DNA of 64,000 nt from Biomphalaria glabrata (GCF_947242115.1 NC_074717.1:33892201-33956200); one strand, 5' to 3'; shown: positions 12,515-25,535, counted from the stretch's first letter. Translations and numbers: made by a program. Notes: generated by a model from the sequence alone, not told the origin.

Positions 12515-15500
12515 TTGTACTGAAACATTTCTGAAAAGACTCCAGTCTGGTAGTTCACAAGTATAAATACATTATCTATTCCAAGTACCAAGTGAATTTA
12601 TGTGGAATTCTCTTTGACTAATTGTTTTTCTAGTCAGAAACTCAGGATGTCTGAAAAGTTTTGGAATCATTTCCTCTTCGTCATTGCTCCAATGTACATC
12701 ATGCGTTATCAAGGTGCAGCCACAAATAGTCACATTGTAACTGTTAGTTTATATAGCCCTTTGTTCAAATCTTTATAAATTTTGAGATACAAAATAGCAG
12801 CAATATGAATGTGGAGTCGAAAGCAAGAAGTGAAACATAAATAAATTAGTTTCTCAAAGTTAAAGAAAATTAATTGAAATATCTGTTATGCAATAATAAT
12901 AAAAAAATTGAATAGAAAATGAATGTGTTGTGTCGTTTAGAGTCTTAGATATTCTTACAAGGTTAATGAAATAAGTCAACATTACGTTCCATTAATATAC
13001 CATTCAAATTATATATTTTGATAGACCAGTAAGTGAAGAATTGCTGTGTTAGTCTTAAAACCAAAGAACTCTTCTCTGGACAACACTGTTGCTCCACTTT
13101 TGTATCCTATTTAGTTACACTTAAACCATTTTGATTTGTAACAATTTTGTTTCATAAAAAAACTTTTTAGAATGGAAATAATGGCTAAAATATTGTCCTT
13201 TTTTATAGTTTTTTTTTTAATGTAAAGATGATTGCATGGTCAGTAAAAGTCACTAATTCGTTATATTTTTCACTTTATGAATTTTAAATTAATGGTGCTG
13301 GTTGTGAGTCTGTCTTTTAAATTTTAACCAATAATTGCGGTAGTATGCATTGTTTATGGTGTTTGTCTAATGGGGTAGGATGCTAAAAGCAGTTTTTGAA
13401 ACTATTAGAACAGCTTCTCTTGTCTTGTTCAGAATGAGATCAAGTGCATGGTAATTCTTTTTTTTTAGTAAAATCCAGAAATATAAAGTTAGTTTTTTTT
13501 TAATATTTTAAATGAAAGTGCCCATTACGCAGTGTATTTGACCTACCTGTGAAATTGAGTAATTTTTAAATCCTGTTTTAAAAGTATATATTTTTGAAAC
13601 TACACATATTTTTCTATATTTTAAAGTTGTTTATTGATTATTGTTTTAAATATTTTTTTTACATTTTTTTATTCTTAGTTTTTTTTCTCTTTTTTAGTCA
13701 ATAAATGATATTTTTCAAACCAGAGAAATGCGCAATTGGGTTAAATTAATGTTTTAATAATTTATAGGAATTCATTATTTTAAATGCTATAATTAATTAT
13801 TCACATTATGGCATATAAATTAAATAGATAATTTTGTCCTCTGTTGCTGCCATATGTGAACAGCCACTATCTAGTCAATTAAGTGCTTTGTCTTAGAAGT
13901 TTGATTTATGTGAGATTGGTATACTTCCTTAAATGAAAGAGTTCTAGTAAAGTAAATAGTTTTTATTCTGTGTATTTGATGGAAAAAAGTGAAAAAAAAT
14001 GACAATTTGTGTATGAAAGTGTTTTAACTACTTAATTGTTTTTTAACTCTTGTTGTAAATGTATTTATGTCTTGTAAATTATTGTGCATTACATCTCTTT
14101 GCTTGTCTCCCCTGACACTAAACTGTTTCTAGCACTGACCAGATGGCTATCATGCACTAGCTGTCCTGATCTGGTTCAAATTTGGGAGCCTAAAATAGGG
14201 CAGCCCCAACTTTAAAACCAATGTTTGACAATGACATGTTCCAACAAATTCGGTCCACTTTCCTTGAGCTTTCATTAGTTTAGTTCAACATTAACACTGC
14301 CCCCCCCCCCTCCCAACCTTGCAGTTGAATGCAAGCTATTTTATTTTTAACTCCGCTTTTATTGTCTTGTCTTTGTTGGCATGCCCAAAGAATATAATGT
14401 TTTGTTTACTTTAATCTAAATTTGATCATTTTATAGATGTATTGTGTTATAACAACAAACTGAACCTTCTGCCCTGGTGCACATAGAATTTTTTTAAATG
14501 ATTTTTTTGGTCGCTTTCTCCACTACTTTGACTTATTGAACCTCTGTATTGCATTGTATATATATATATATATATTATATGTTTATATATGTTAAAGTAT
14601 GTTTACTTGTGTATGTTTGTTTATATATGTTTAAATATGTTTACTTGTGTATGTTTGTTTATATATGTTTAAATATGTTTACTTGTGTATGTTTGTTTAT
14701 ATATGTTTAAATATGTTTACTTGTGTATATTTGTGGATCTTTCAATTAAGGTTTTATGCTTTATTTACTTGATTCATTGATATTATGTAAACCTTTTAAG
14801 TAATTTATCTCTACACAAACTAATAGTTAATGGCCAGTGTTGTATATAGGCTGTATGTTCAAAATGTTCTATGTGAACAGGTATAGCTACCTTTTTCTGC
14901 ACCCTGAATTTATTATTAGATACAAGTTATTTTGAAAATGTTAAGCTATTCTGTTTGGGGGGGGGGGGGGTAGAAATGTGAGGTTTTCTAATCTGCCTTG
15001 GGCCAGATCCAGCAGTCAATTATGTCCGACGCAGTAGTGATTTAAATCTTAACTTGTTTTTTAGGGGGGGGGGGGGGGAATATCCAGTTCTTTTACATCA
15101 TTAAAACTAAAAATGAATTATTCCCCTTGATTTCTGAACTCGTACATGGATTCTTATGATAAATATAATAGTTTACTAAGACACAACGTAGAAACTTGTT
15201 TTGACTTTTCTAAAGGTAGTTGAATGAAATCCTCATTTTTTTTTTGTTCTAAATAGTTTACCATTGTTTGTTATAGATGTACTCTTATCAGGGCAACTAT
15301 CTGGTTTCATTAAATCAAATATGTATGGTTTAACTGGCATTGTCCATGCATGGCACGGGATCTTTTTTTTTTTTTTTAAATAATGTAAATATGTAAATAT
15401 TAAATGTGTTGGTATGCCAGAAGGTTTGAAAAATGTCTTCCAAATATTTAGTAAGCCAAATTGGCAAAATATATGAATGAATAAATGTTTGTATTACAAT

Positions 15501-16043
15501 GGAGTTAGATTGTGTAATGGAAGCGCGTTTGGAAATATTTAAAATGGCATGAAAATAAACTGTCATCAAAAGAACAACAAATTTATTGTTTCATTGTCTA
15601 TTTTATTGTACAAATGAAAGTGTTTGATTATGTGTGGTGTTTTATTTCCAGAAAATTAACACCAATAAAATTTAAAAATCTCTCTAAAGCAGAAAAAAAA
15701 ATGTGCATCTAGTTTATGCAGTTAAATATGCAGGAGCCATTGAAAATAAATATGCCATTGGATTGTAGTCTACTTTTGAAGAATCTAATATTTACAGAAA
15801 TGAATTAGTAGGCTACATGTGGATAAAGACCAATAACAGGGATATACAGATTCTGCTATTTAAAATATACGAAAATGACATGATGGTCATCAAGAAAATA
15901 CTGCGTTAACTTATCAAAGCTAGATGTAGGCCTACTCTAATGTCTATAGATCTCATCTATCTATCTACGAACAATCTAGATTTATGAACTTTTTCTAGAT
16001 TCTAGTAGAGATCTAATTCCACCAAAGAGGCATGCGCTCAATG
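12515..16043. other. AT-rich gene-free stretch, partly 3' UTR
   Basis: This follows the tail-anchored protein gene. The proximal part is probably 3' UTR; AATAAA-type signals occur near 15553 and 15663, but the true end is unknown. Apart from the 38-bp tandem repeat at 14582-14730, C/G homopolymers (14298-14310, 14957-14970, 15065-15079) and a short (TA)n at 14557-14576, I see no structure. No coding ORF is supportable. Confidence 0.5.
14582..14730. repeat. 38-bp tandem repeat, about 4 copies
   Basis: The unit reads approximately TTTATATATGTTTAAATATG followed by TTTACTTGTGTATGTTTG. Copies are nearly identical, with the first and last slightly diverged. Confidence 0.92.
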
Positions 16044-16364
16044 GACCTTATTCACCAATCGTAAACAAACAATATTTAGCCACGTGCTTCTCTATCTCTT
16101 CTATACAGGGGCGTAGCTAGGGATTTGGGGGCCCGGTGGGATTGCCCTCTTTGGGGGCCTCTTGCATTTTGAATTCGACATCATGACATGAGATAATGTA
16201 CTTAATAAATACATAAGCCTACATTCAAATTGGTACAGTATATCAGTAAAATTAACAAGATATAATCATTAAGAATCTTTTTTAAATGAATAATACCGTT
16301 GCTTATAGGCGAAATAATACACAAGTGTTAAATCTCAATTCATATCGCTACGGCTACACGTCAT

Positions 16365-17306
16365 GCTTTCTGAGCAGCAAAGGCATCTATAACATCATCT
16401 ACATCGATAGCGTTTAGTATTTGTGAATCCACTGACATTAAAGCCATGCTGCTAAGCCTTTCTTGTGCTCCTGAGATAGTTTTTGATTAACTTGAGCTTT
16501 GAGAATAATCTCTCACATGACGCAATGAAGTGGCCTGAGTTAGCAGTATTCGGATGGAGGGGACAAGGTTTGAGCACACATCATTACCATATAAATCCAG
16601 CTTCCTCAATTGCAGTTCTATTGACAGTCCTACATCAGACCTAAACTCCCCATCAAGTCTCTTCTTTCTTCTGGTTATTTTGATTACAAGAACTCTATAG
16701 CATTCACTATCTTCTTTTGCTTTTTCGATGGGTTGGGTGATAAGTTTCTCCCGTTTCTCATCATTTTGCAGAAAACATGAAAGGAATTTAATTTATTCCG
16801 CAGCGTCCTTATGTGCAGTCCAAACGTTTGTATTTCTTCTGAACTATATAAATTGGGCGCAGGAGATTTGACCGGAATTCGAGATAAGCAAAAAATTCAT
16901 AATTTTCCACTGCATGAAGAAGACTCTGTGCACTGCTTCTAGTGTCCATTCTTTCAGTTGTTGATTCAGAAAGTTTCTCCAACAGCTTGATGATTTTTTG
17001 AGATGCCGACGTAGCATTTTCTCTTGCGGATCACTTGTATTACTCTCCTTTTTTATACTCCCGGCTCCAACTTCTTTCAGTTTGGCCCATCTCTGCGGTG
17101 AATTGGAAAAAAAAGTTGAACAATTCATGCACAGTTCCAAAAAAAAAAAAAGGTGACAATTGCTGGATCTATCTCAGCAAAATGAAAACCTGCCAGGTTC
17201 AGAGAGTGATTATCACAGTTCAGAAATGTTGCCTTTGGATTTATGTCTAAGAGACGTTTCTGCAGGCCAGACAGACGGCCACTCTTTGTGGCTGCGTTAG
17301 CATAGG
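16365..17306 (-). pseudogene. hAT transposase, C-terminal part with dimerisation domain
   Basis: The minus strand gives YANAATKSGRLSGLQ, then INPKATFLNCDNHSLNLAG (catalytic-core vicinity of ZMYM1-like hAT proteins), FFSNSPQRWAKLKE, and finally ERLFSKLKLIKNYLRST followed by QERLSSMALMSVDSQ ... DVDDVIDAFAAQKA, the hAT C-terminal dimerisation motif and characteristic end of the ZMYM1-like group. Frameshifts interrupt the middle. The LTR element inserted upstream of this part. Confidence 0.85.
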
Positions 17307-17835
17307 TGTCACGAGTCGAGTCTGTGACCTATTTCGACCAGTTTCTAGAAGCTCGAGTTCAAACCAGTGCAAGTGTCCAGCGTAAACAAGTTAATTTTAG
17401 GTATCCAATCAAAGAAAGGGGTTAAGGAAAAAAATAGCACACGTCAGCTTCTAGAAGGTCAAAGTTATTAAAATAATTAGGGGAGAAGTTTCCATGATTC
17501 TGGAATGTACGATTAAGAAAGGTATAAATTGAGGGAAAGTCAGTTAGACTGGGTCCTCGCTCAGTTCTTGATTAGTAATAAGTTTTGTGATATTAGCGGG
17601 TCCATTAAGTAAAGTTTTAGTAGTTGAAGTTGAAGTTATACTAAGTGAAGTTTTATGTATCTTTAAGTTTTATTTATGAAGTGTCAAGTTGTTATTGAAT
17701 TAAGAAGTTAATTTGATGTGAAAGTTGAAGAAGTTATTAAAGAAGTTTGAAGAAAATACAGAGAGATGTTTCTTTCTTCATTTCATTGAATTGTCAAGTT
17801 TGATCATATAATCCCCGGCAAGTGTGATCATCACA
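17307..17835 (+). repeat. 5' LTR of the Gmr1-like element
   Basis: Direct repeat of 23922-24449. It contains a TATAAATTG motif (about 17523) and a GTTGAAGTTGAAGTT / AAGAAGTT-rich downstream part, plausibly promoter and R/U5. Confidence 0.95.
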
Positions 17836-18731
17836 TTTATGGCACCTCCGATAAATAAGGCAAGGCATCAATGAATACATGCATCAAACAATAAAGGCGA
17901 CATTGAAGAATAAATACGTCATATATATTGGAACCTCTAACAAAGAAAGTCATCGAAGAGTATAGGCGTCACATATATTGGCACCTCCTGACGAAAAAAG
18001 GCATCTATAAATAAAGGCACCGACGAAGACAAGCATCACATACTGCATTTTCAAAGAATAAAGTCGGCACATTCTAGCAAGTACTACGAATTTAAAAGGA
18101 AAAGCCTCTAACAAATAAATCATAGCCTCTCTTAACGACAAAGCCTCAACTAAGCATTACAAGAAAAGCCTCTTTCAGAAAACTTCAACAAGACGTACAT
18201 TCATTGCTACGAAAAGTATTTTATGATTGAAACTTCCAGTCAACAGGTTACATAATATTTGACAAAGATCTCGAGGACGTCCTGCAAGACAGATCATCGG
18301 TTTTAAGGTCAGTACCTTACATTTCATATTTACATAGCTGGGAAAGCTACATTTACTAAGCTGTGAAAGCTATATTTACTAAGCTGTGAAAGCTATATTT
18401 ATTAAGCTGTGAAAGCTATATTTATTAAGCTGTGAAAGCTATATTTATTAAGCTGTGAAAGCTATATTTACTAAGCTGTGAAAGCTATATCTACTAAGCT
18501 GTGAAGGCAACGTTACTAAAGCTAGTTGTACACTAGTTTGTTTACAAATACTGACCACTCGCATTCCTCACAAGGAAACACCGATCGATATTTAACTAGG
18601 TCAGCCCTCTTTCACTTTTTATCTGTCCAACGTAGTCGCTGGCTCGCTGGCTAGATTCTGCTTGATGAGAGTGTCGGCAGAACATTTAAACATCTACTTT
18701 TCTGATATCGTTAATTTAATTTAATATCGTT
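17836..18731 (+). other. Untranslated leader of the Gmr1-like element
   Basis: Two repeat-rich zones are visible. At 17840-18130, loosely repeated GGCACCTC / AATAAAGGC words recur. At 18337-18515, about seven copies of a 23-bp unit (ACTAAGCTGTGAAAGCTATA plus TTT) are in tandem. The zone holds no ORF. Such leaders may hold packaging or translation signals, but nothing here shows which. Confidence 0.8.
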
Positions 18732-21700
18732 ATGGCGTCTCAAGCAGACTCATTTAAATTATATTTAAAATTAGCCAAGGACATTGGTATTCCACAAGAA
18801 CATCAGTGGGAATGGTGTGAAAAACAAATTAAAGAAGATGAGAGGAAACGTAAAGAAGAAAGAGAGGAAGAAGAGAAGAAACGTAAAGAAGAAAGAGAGG
18901 CAGAAGAAAGAATACGTAAAGAAGAAAGAGAGGCAGAAGAAAGAAAACTTGAAAGAGAAGAAAAAAGAAGACAAGAAGAAAGAGAGGCAGAAGAAAGAAA
19001 ATTTGAAAGAGAAGAAAAAAGAAGACAAGAAGAAAAAGAGGAAGAAAAACAAAGAATTTTAAGAGAAGAAAAATTAAGACAAGAGGAAAGAGAGGCAGAA
19101 GAAAGGAAACGTAAAGAGGAAAGAGAGGCAGAAGAAAGGAAACGTAAAGAGGACAGAGAGGCAGAAGACAAAAGATTAGAAGTGGAAAAACTCAGACTTC
19201 AACTTCAGGAACAGGAGTTAAAATTTAAAAAAGAAAAAACAGAGGTTCAACCGACTTTACCTACTAGCAATGCTTTTGACAAGTATAAACCTTTATCTAA
19301 AATATTACCTTTTCAAGAAAATAAAGATAATATAGATTCGTATTTGATGAGGTTTGAGGAGTTAGCGAAAGCATCAGGCTTACCAGAAGACCAATATGCA
19401 CACCATCTATTGATTTTATTACAGGGTAAAGCATTAGATGTATGTGCACAAATACCATCTCATGTACAGTGTACTTATGCAGAAATAAAAGAAGCTTTAC
19501 TAAGACAGTTTGGAGCTACGCAAAATGCTTATCGCAAGAAATTTTTTTTCGAAAGACCAAGGCAGGAAGATGATCCACAGTTGTTTGTCTCTGATATGGT
19601 AATGTGGTTTGATAGGTGGATATCTTTAGCCAATATTGATAGAACGTATGAAGCATTAAGAGACCACATATTGATTGATACCATTACTCACGCATATGCA
19701 GAAGATATACAATCTTTCATAATCGAGAGAAATCCTAAAGATCTACAGACTCTAACAACAATAATACGTCAATATAAAACTGCCTATCCAAGTAAGCAAA
19801 TTAGATCAGCAACCGATGAAAACTTTATTTGCTTTTCAAGAGATAACAGACCATTGCCATCTTTTCAGACCGACAAAACTTTAATATGTTATAAATGCAA
19901 TACTAGAGGTCATTTCGCCTCACAATGTAGAGTGAAGGTCATAGAGTGCAGTTTTTGTCACATGAAAGGACATTTAGCAAAGGATTGCAGAAAAAAACAT
20001 ACTAGTATCAGTGACAGATCTAGTGACCAAGCATATTCGCAAAACAGATCATTAAATGTAAAGAATTCAACATATGGAAATAAGAAACAGGTTTTTACCA
20101 AAAACTCGAAGGCACATCACTCAACAATGACTGTTATCACTAAATCACAAGGACTTCAGTTTTATCCTGGATTAGTCGGTTCTCAAAGAGTACAGGTGTT
20201 ACGAGACACAGGTAGCACTTCAGTTGTTATACGTGCAAATTTTGTGAGATCAAATCAATATACAGGCAATGAAATCGAAGCCACTGCTTTCAACGGCACT
20301 GTAAGTAAATTACCAGAAGCTTTGATACATATTACGACTCCATTTTTCAGTGGACATGTAGAAGCTTTAGTAGCTCAAAATCTACCTGTTGATCTCATAG
20401 TTGGTAATATACAGGGAGTGCGTGACTGTACTACACAGGATCTTATTGAATGGAACAATACAATAGAAATGAGTCAAGAATGCAATGTAGTAGTTACAAG
20501 GTCAATGCAAAAAGAAAAGGAAAGACTTGAAACTGAACATATTGAACACAAGAATTCTGATAAAGTTGTTCAAGAAAATAAAAATGATAAAAAGGCAAAC
20601 CATTCGCATCTACAGACAAATGAACTTGAACAATTTCATAGCGAGGAATTTAAAGTTGAACAGAAAAATGATGAAACATTATTTAAAATGTTTAAAAAGG
20701 CTCAATCGAACATCAATCCACAAGAAAATAATGATCCTTATTTTAAAGAAGGACTACTTATGAAGAACAGTCAATACAAAAATAAAACTGTTGAGCAAAT
20801 TATAGTTCCAAAAGTATACAGAAAGACCATTATTAATACAAGCCACGATGTACCGTTTGCTGGACATATGGGAGTTACCAAGACCAAGAAAAGAATACTT
20901 CAAGATTTTTACTGGCCAGGTATTACTAAAGATGTAAAGAAGCACATTAGTACCTGTCATATTTGTCAAATGAAAAGTCCAAAAGGTAACAAAATACAAG
21001 CGCCATTGCAGACAATGGAATTGACTGAGAAACCATTTCAAAAAGTAGCAGTTGACTTAATTGGTCCAATGCCAATTGAATCCAGCAGAAATCACAAATA
21101 TATTTTAACTTTAGTAGACACATGTACTAGATGGCCAGAAGCTATTCCGTTAGTCAATATTTCAGCAATTGATGTTACCAGAGCTTTATCTGAAATTTTT
21201 TCAAGGACAGGGTTACCTGAAGTTATACTTTCTGACCGAGGTAGTCAGTTTACAGCAGATATAACTAAGACATTTATGGAGATGTACAACATTAAGATGA
21301 AGTTTACGACACCATACCATCCTCAAAGCAACGGGCTTTGTGAACGGTTTAACAAAACATTGAAACAAATTATATCAAAAATAGCAAATGATAATCCGCA
21401 GAATTGGGATCTTCTTTTACCAGCTGCATTATTTGCTTATAGAGAAAGTATCCAAGACACCACAGGATTTTCTCCTTTTGAAATGTTATATGGAGCTAAT
21501 CCAAGAGGTCCTATAACTACCTTCAAAGAATCACTACTAAAGTCAAACCATGATGCATCAGATAAGAAAACCGCATTTCAGCATGTTCTCAATACAAGAA
21601 ATACAGTAATAAATGCATGTGAAATAGCTAAGGAAGCAACAGCCAAAGCTAATGCTGCAAGTCATAGAAGAATAAATGAACATAGAAAACTTAGGTACTT

Positions 21701-23398
21701 TGAACCAGGCGACAAAGTTAAATTATTATTACCTGATAAGAAAAATAAGTTCTTTATTAAATGGCAGGGTCCATTTACTATTTTAAGAAAAGTCACAGAT
21801 GTAGATTATGAAATAAATATCAATAACAGAAACAAAGTGTTTCATATCAACATGCTACAGAAATACAACGAAGCTACTGATACAGAAGAAGAAGACGATG
21901 AACTTGAAAAACATATTTCATGCTTAGCGATTATTCCAGAAGAAAAAGAGGAGGATATGGATGAATTAGTAGTGCCAACTACAACTTCTAGACAGACTGA
22001 AACCTGGCATGCTGTCAAACTGGACAATTTATCATCACAGAGAAAAAAAGATATAATGAATCTACTCCAAGAGTATGCTGATATATTTACAGATGTTCCA
22101 GGTAAAACAACCATTATAAATCATGAAATCAAATTGACAAGTGACAAACCTACCAAGTCACGTCCATATCCACTACCTATTCATTATAGAGATTTCCTTC
22201 AGAAAGAAATCAATGATCTTTTAGAACAAGGCATAATTGAACACTCGAATTCACCTTATGCTGCTCCAATAGTGCTTGTAAAACGTTCACAGTCATCATC
22301 GCCAAGAATGTGTGTAGACTTTCGACAGTTAAATAAAATAACATGCCTTGATTCATATCCAATGCCTAATCCAGAGGATTTAATGTCACAGTTTTCTGGA
22401 GCTAAGTATTTTACGAAACTCGATTTGACAAGAGGATATTATCAAATACCTATGACACAGGATTCGAAACAATACACTGCTTTTACTACAGCCTTTGGCC
22501 TTTTTCAATATAATTACATGCCATTCGGTTTAGTAAATGCTAGCAGTACTTTTAACCGAGCAATTCATAGGATGTTCGGACAACGAAAAGACACAGTGTC
22601 CTATATTGACGACATATGTGTGTTTCATAATACATGGGAAGATCATATTAAAGGACTCAAAGAAATCTTCCAACAATTGAAAGACAATGGATTTATTGTA
22701 AAACCAAGCAAAGTTGAATTAGCAAAATCAGAAGTTACATTTTTAGGTTATAAAGTTGGAAACAATTCACTGAAAACACAGGACGATATTATTAAACGAA
22801 TTTTGGACATTAAAATACCTCAAACAAAAAAGCAGGTTAGAAGTATATTAGGACTTTGTAATTTTTACAGATGCTTTATTCCAAATTACGCATCACTGAC
22901 AACACTTCTTACTAACCTTACGAAGAAAGGACAATCTAACACGATTCCATGGTCACCAGAATTAGAAGAGACCATAAAGAAAATTAAGTATGCTTTTGCA
23001 CAAGAATCCATTTTGAAATTACCAGAAGCGGTTTTATCTTGCTACAGATGCTTCCTCATCGGCAATAGGAGCATGTCTAATGCAAGAATATGAAGGCATT
23101 CTACATCCTGTATTTTTTATAAACAGAAAACTATCTTCAGCAGAGACCAGATACTCGACCATAGAGCGAGAGTGCCTGGCGATTGTCTGGGCCATTTCAA
23201 AATTTAGCAAATACCTGTTGGGAGCACCTTTTACTTTACAGACAGATCATGCACCACTGGCATTTCTCAACTCTAAAAAAAATGTCAAATATTCGTCTGA
23301 CACGATGGAGTTTGCAGTTAATGGACTATCAGTTTGATGTAAAGACTGTTCCAGGAAAATTGAATGTTTTTGCTGATACTTTGTCCAGATGTATTTAG
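18732..23398 (+). CDS. gag-pro-int-RT-RNase H coding region of the Gmr1-like element
   Basis: Parts in order. Residues about 32-175: very highly charged Glu/Arg/Lys repeats (EEREAEERKRK), a predicted long coiled coil. About 180-375: capsid-like helical region. About 386-420: two CCHC zinc knuckles (CYKCNTRGHFASQC, CSFCHMKGHLAKDC). About 492: aspartic protease active site DTGST. About 705-750: integrase H2C2 finger (ending CHIC). About 773-865: integrase core with the three acidic residues, in AVDLIGPMP, LSDRGSQF and SNGLCERFNKTL. About 1013: GPY/F-like module (KWQGPFTILRKV). About 1115-1350: reverse transcriptase with CVDFRQLNK and the YIDD box. RNase H follows, with TDHAPL and a DTLSR end. 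The start is the first ATG after the leader repeats, in TTATGG context. About one or two breaks; treat as a fossil. Confidence 0.9.
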
Positions 23399-23921
23399 AT
23401 ACTATACAATATATTGTTTATTGTTTAACTATATTTTGTTTTATGCTAGAAAAACAAATTTAATCATTTTTTATTCCATGTATTTGTAGTTATTTCAATA
23501 TTCAGATACTCTATCAACTCAAGTAACAGAGGAGATATAATGTATTATTCCGTTTTGTTAAGTTTTATTACTTTGACATCTTTTAGTTACACAAGTTGGG
23601 AAATGTTCATATTAATATATCAATTATTAATAATAAATGTATAGAACTAAGATGTATATTATATAATATTAATTATGTATGCTGAATGTGTACAACATTT
23701 TGAATTTTGTTTTATATTAATATGTTAACATGATGAAACATTTTTTTTTATTTTTTAGTTATGAGTTTTGTACATTCAATTGAGCAATTATATCAGTGTT
23801 TTAGGCATATGCTATACTACTTGCTTTTATATGCAATTTTATCAATGTTTTAGGCATATGTTATATTGCTATTTTAAGCATTTTATATTGCATACAAAAT
23901 GCTAAAAAGGCAAGGGGGTAA
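23399..23921 (+). other. AT-rich 3' untranslated segment of the Gmr1-like element
   Basis: About 520 bp of AT-rich sequence lies between RNase H and the 3' LTR, with repeated TTTTAGGCATATG words near 23800-23865. It ends in the purine tract. Confidence 0.75.
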
Positions 23922-24449
23922 TGTCACGAGTCGAGTCTGTGACCTATTTCGACCAGTTTCTAGAAGCTCGAGTTCAAACCAGTGCAAGTGTCCAGCGTAA
24001 ACAAGTTAATTTTAGGTATCCAATCAAAGAAAGGGGTTAAGGAAAAAAATAGCACACGTCAGCTTCTAGAAGGTCAAAGTTATTAAAATAATTAGGGGAG
24101 AAGTTTCCATGATTCTGGAATGTACGATTAAGAAAGGTATAAATTGAGGGAAAGTCAGTTAGACGGGGTCCTCGCTCAGTTCTTGATTAGTAATAAGTTT
24201 TGTGATATTAGCGGGTCCATTAATAAAGTTTTAGTAGTTGAAGTTGAAGTTATACTAAGTGAAGTTTTATGTATCTTTAAGTTTTATTTATGAAGTGTCA
24301 AGTTGTTATTGAATTAAGAAGTTAATTTGATGTGAAAGTTGAAGAAGTTATTAAAGAAGTTTGAAGAAAATACAGAGAGATGTTTCTTTCTTCATTTCAT
24401 TGAATTGTCAAGTTTGATCATATAATCCCCGGCAAGTGTGATCATCACA
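23922..24449 (+). repeat. 3' LTR of the Gmr1-like element
   Basis: Near-identical to 17307-17835, preceded by a purine tract and followed by the ATAGG target duplication. Confidence 0.95.
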
Positions 24450-24454
24450 ATAGG

Positions 24455-25440
24455 TTTGAACTCTGCGCAGATCAAAGTCCAGTCTAATGTATTTAAAAGT
24501 TTTCAGAACAAGTTCTTAAATGTTGTCCATCAGGTTTCAAAATTTCAAAGTAACCAATGAATGACGCTTTTATTTCGAAATATCAACATCCAAGTAACGA
24601 ACTATTAGAGATACCTGTTTTTGATGAGAAACATCTTGTGTCGAATCAAGCAATAGAGAAAAGTAACAAACTTACTTGACTTTCCCAACAATTGATTCCC
24701 AAATTTATTGCCATCAAGTTAATAAAATCATTTTGAATTTTTGGTGACAAATATTCCAATACCATCCAATGCTGCTGATTTTGCGCATGAAACATATGTG
24801 ACAGTTCATCTGGTTCTGCCTTAAGCTTTTTTTCTTCTAACTTCCTCTTCAAAAAAGCTTGTCTGTGGTGGACTTTTTCATGTTCTTTCAGTCTCTCAGG
24901 TTTCTTCCATTTGGTTTAATGCTCAATGCACTAAATGTCTTTTCTGATGCCTCGGAAAATAGTACACATGGAAAACCAAATAGACAATCCAAATGTGGAA
25001 AGTAGAGGAGCCAAGATCGGTTTCAAATGTTTCCTGTTAGAAGCTTTCTAGTGAACCATGATGTCAGACTTCGTGATTTATTTTGGGTAAACCATACTGG
25101 AACCAAAAACCGTTCATCTTTGTTTTGGAAAAATAAGATACCCTTTAACACAATATTTACTCGCAGTTCCTCAGATAAAATTCCAAGCTGGATATATCCG
25201 AAGTCTTTGTACTTAATTACAGTTTTTTACACTTCTGGAGAAAATGATTTTGGAAGACCATCAATTGACTCATCATCGCTTAATTCAGATGATTTCTCTG
25301 ACTGTGGTAAAAGGTATTCCCGTGGAGTTTCTTCAGCACAACTTCTCTCATCAAGAGACATTTTTCACTTCTTCGACTGCTGTATCTTTGTATGAATCAT
25401 TTCAATAGTGATACTTTTCTTCGACACGTTCATGGTTTTC
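24455..25440 (-). pseudogene. hAT transposase, N-terminal part (TTF-type zinc finger region)
   Basis: Translation of the minus strand in more than one frame gives features of ZMYM1/TTF-finger hAT transposases: an acidic leader, then a segment like FLVPVWFTQ / HLDCLFGFPCVLFSEAS matching the Cys-containing TTF-type finger, then EHEKVHH and an HMFHAQNQQHW segment. Several stops and frameshifts interrupt it. The reading at its left edge (LRRVQT) continues directly into the part at 16365-17306 once the LTR element and one copy of its ATAGG duplication are set aside, confirming that the two parts were one gene. Confidence 0.75.
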
Positions 25441-25486
25441 TTTTGTTTTTAGTGCTCTTATCAGGTTTCTTCTTAAATGATAAGTT

Positions 25487-25535
25487 TTTCTTATCTTATT
25501 ATCTTATATAATATAGACGTTACTTCAAAAAAGTC
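25487..25535 (-). mobile_element. LINE 3' tail fragment
   Basis: It matches the last about 45 bp of the Jockey/CR1-type LINE (TTATATAATATAGACGTTAC, followed by TTCAAAAAAG) with the same GATAAGATAA-type end, as at 6011-6065. Confidence 0.75.

Larger units (their letters stand above)
17307..24449 (+). mobile_element. Ty3/gypsy LTR retrotransposon with Gmr1-type domain order
   Basis: LTRs 17307-17835 and 23922-24449 (529 and 528 bp, TGTCACGAG ... ATCATCACA) differ by about two events, so insertion is recent. A perfect 5-bp target duplication ATAGG flanks it (17302-17306, 24450-24454). A candidate primer-binding site starts TGGCACCTCC at 17840 (tRNA not assigned) and a purine tract AAAAAGGCAAGGGGG precedes the 3' LTR. 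The coding order is gag, zinc knuckles, protease, integrase, reverse transcriptase, RNase H: integrase lies before reverse transcriptase, as in Ty1/copia, although the domain sequences are Ty3/gypsy-like. That order is the hallmark of Gmr1-like elements. It looks nearly whole, with about one or two breaks. It sits inside a hAT transposase gene. Confidence 0.93.

Noticed and set aside
18337-18515. CRISPR-like array
   Set aside because: Units are directly adjacent, with no unique spacers; the context is a eukaryotic retroelement leader.
18771-19171. Phe/Ser-rich antisense ORFs
   Set aside because: They are shadows of the Glu/Lys/Arg coiled-coil codons in the retroelement gag.
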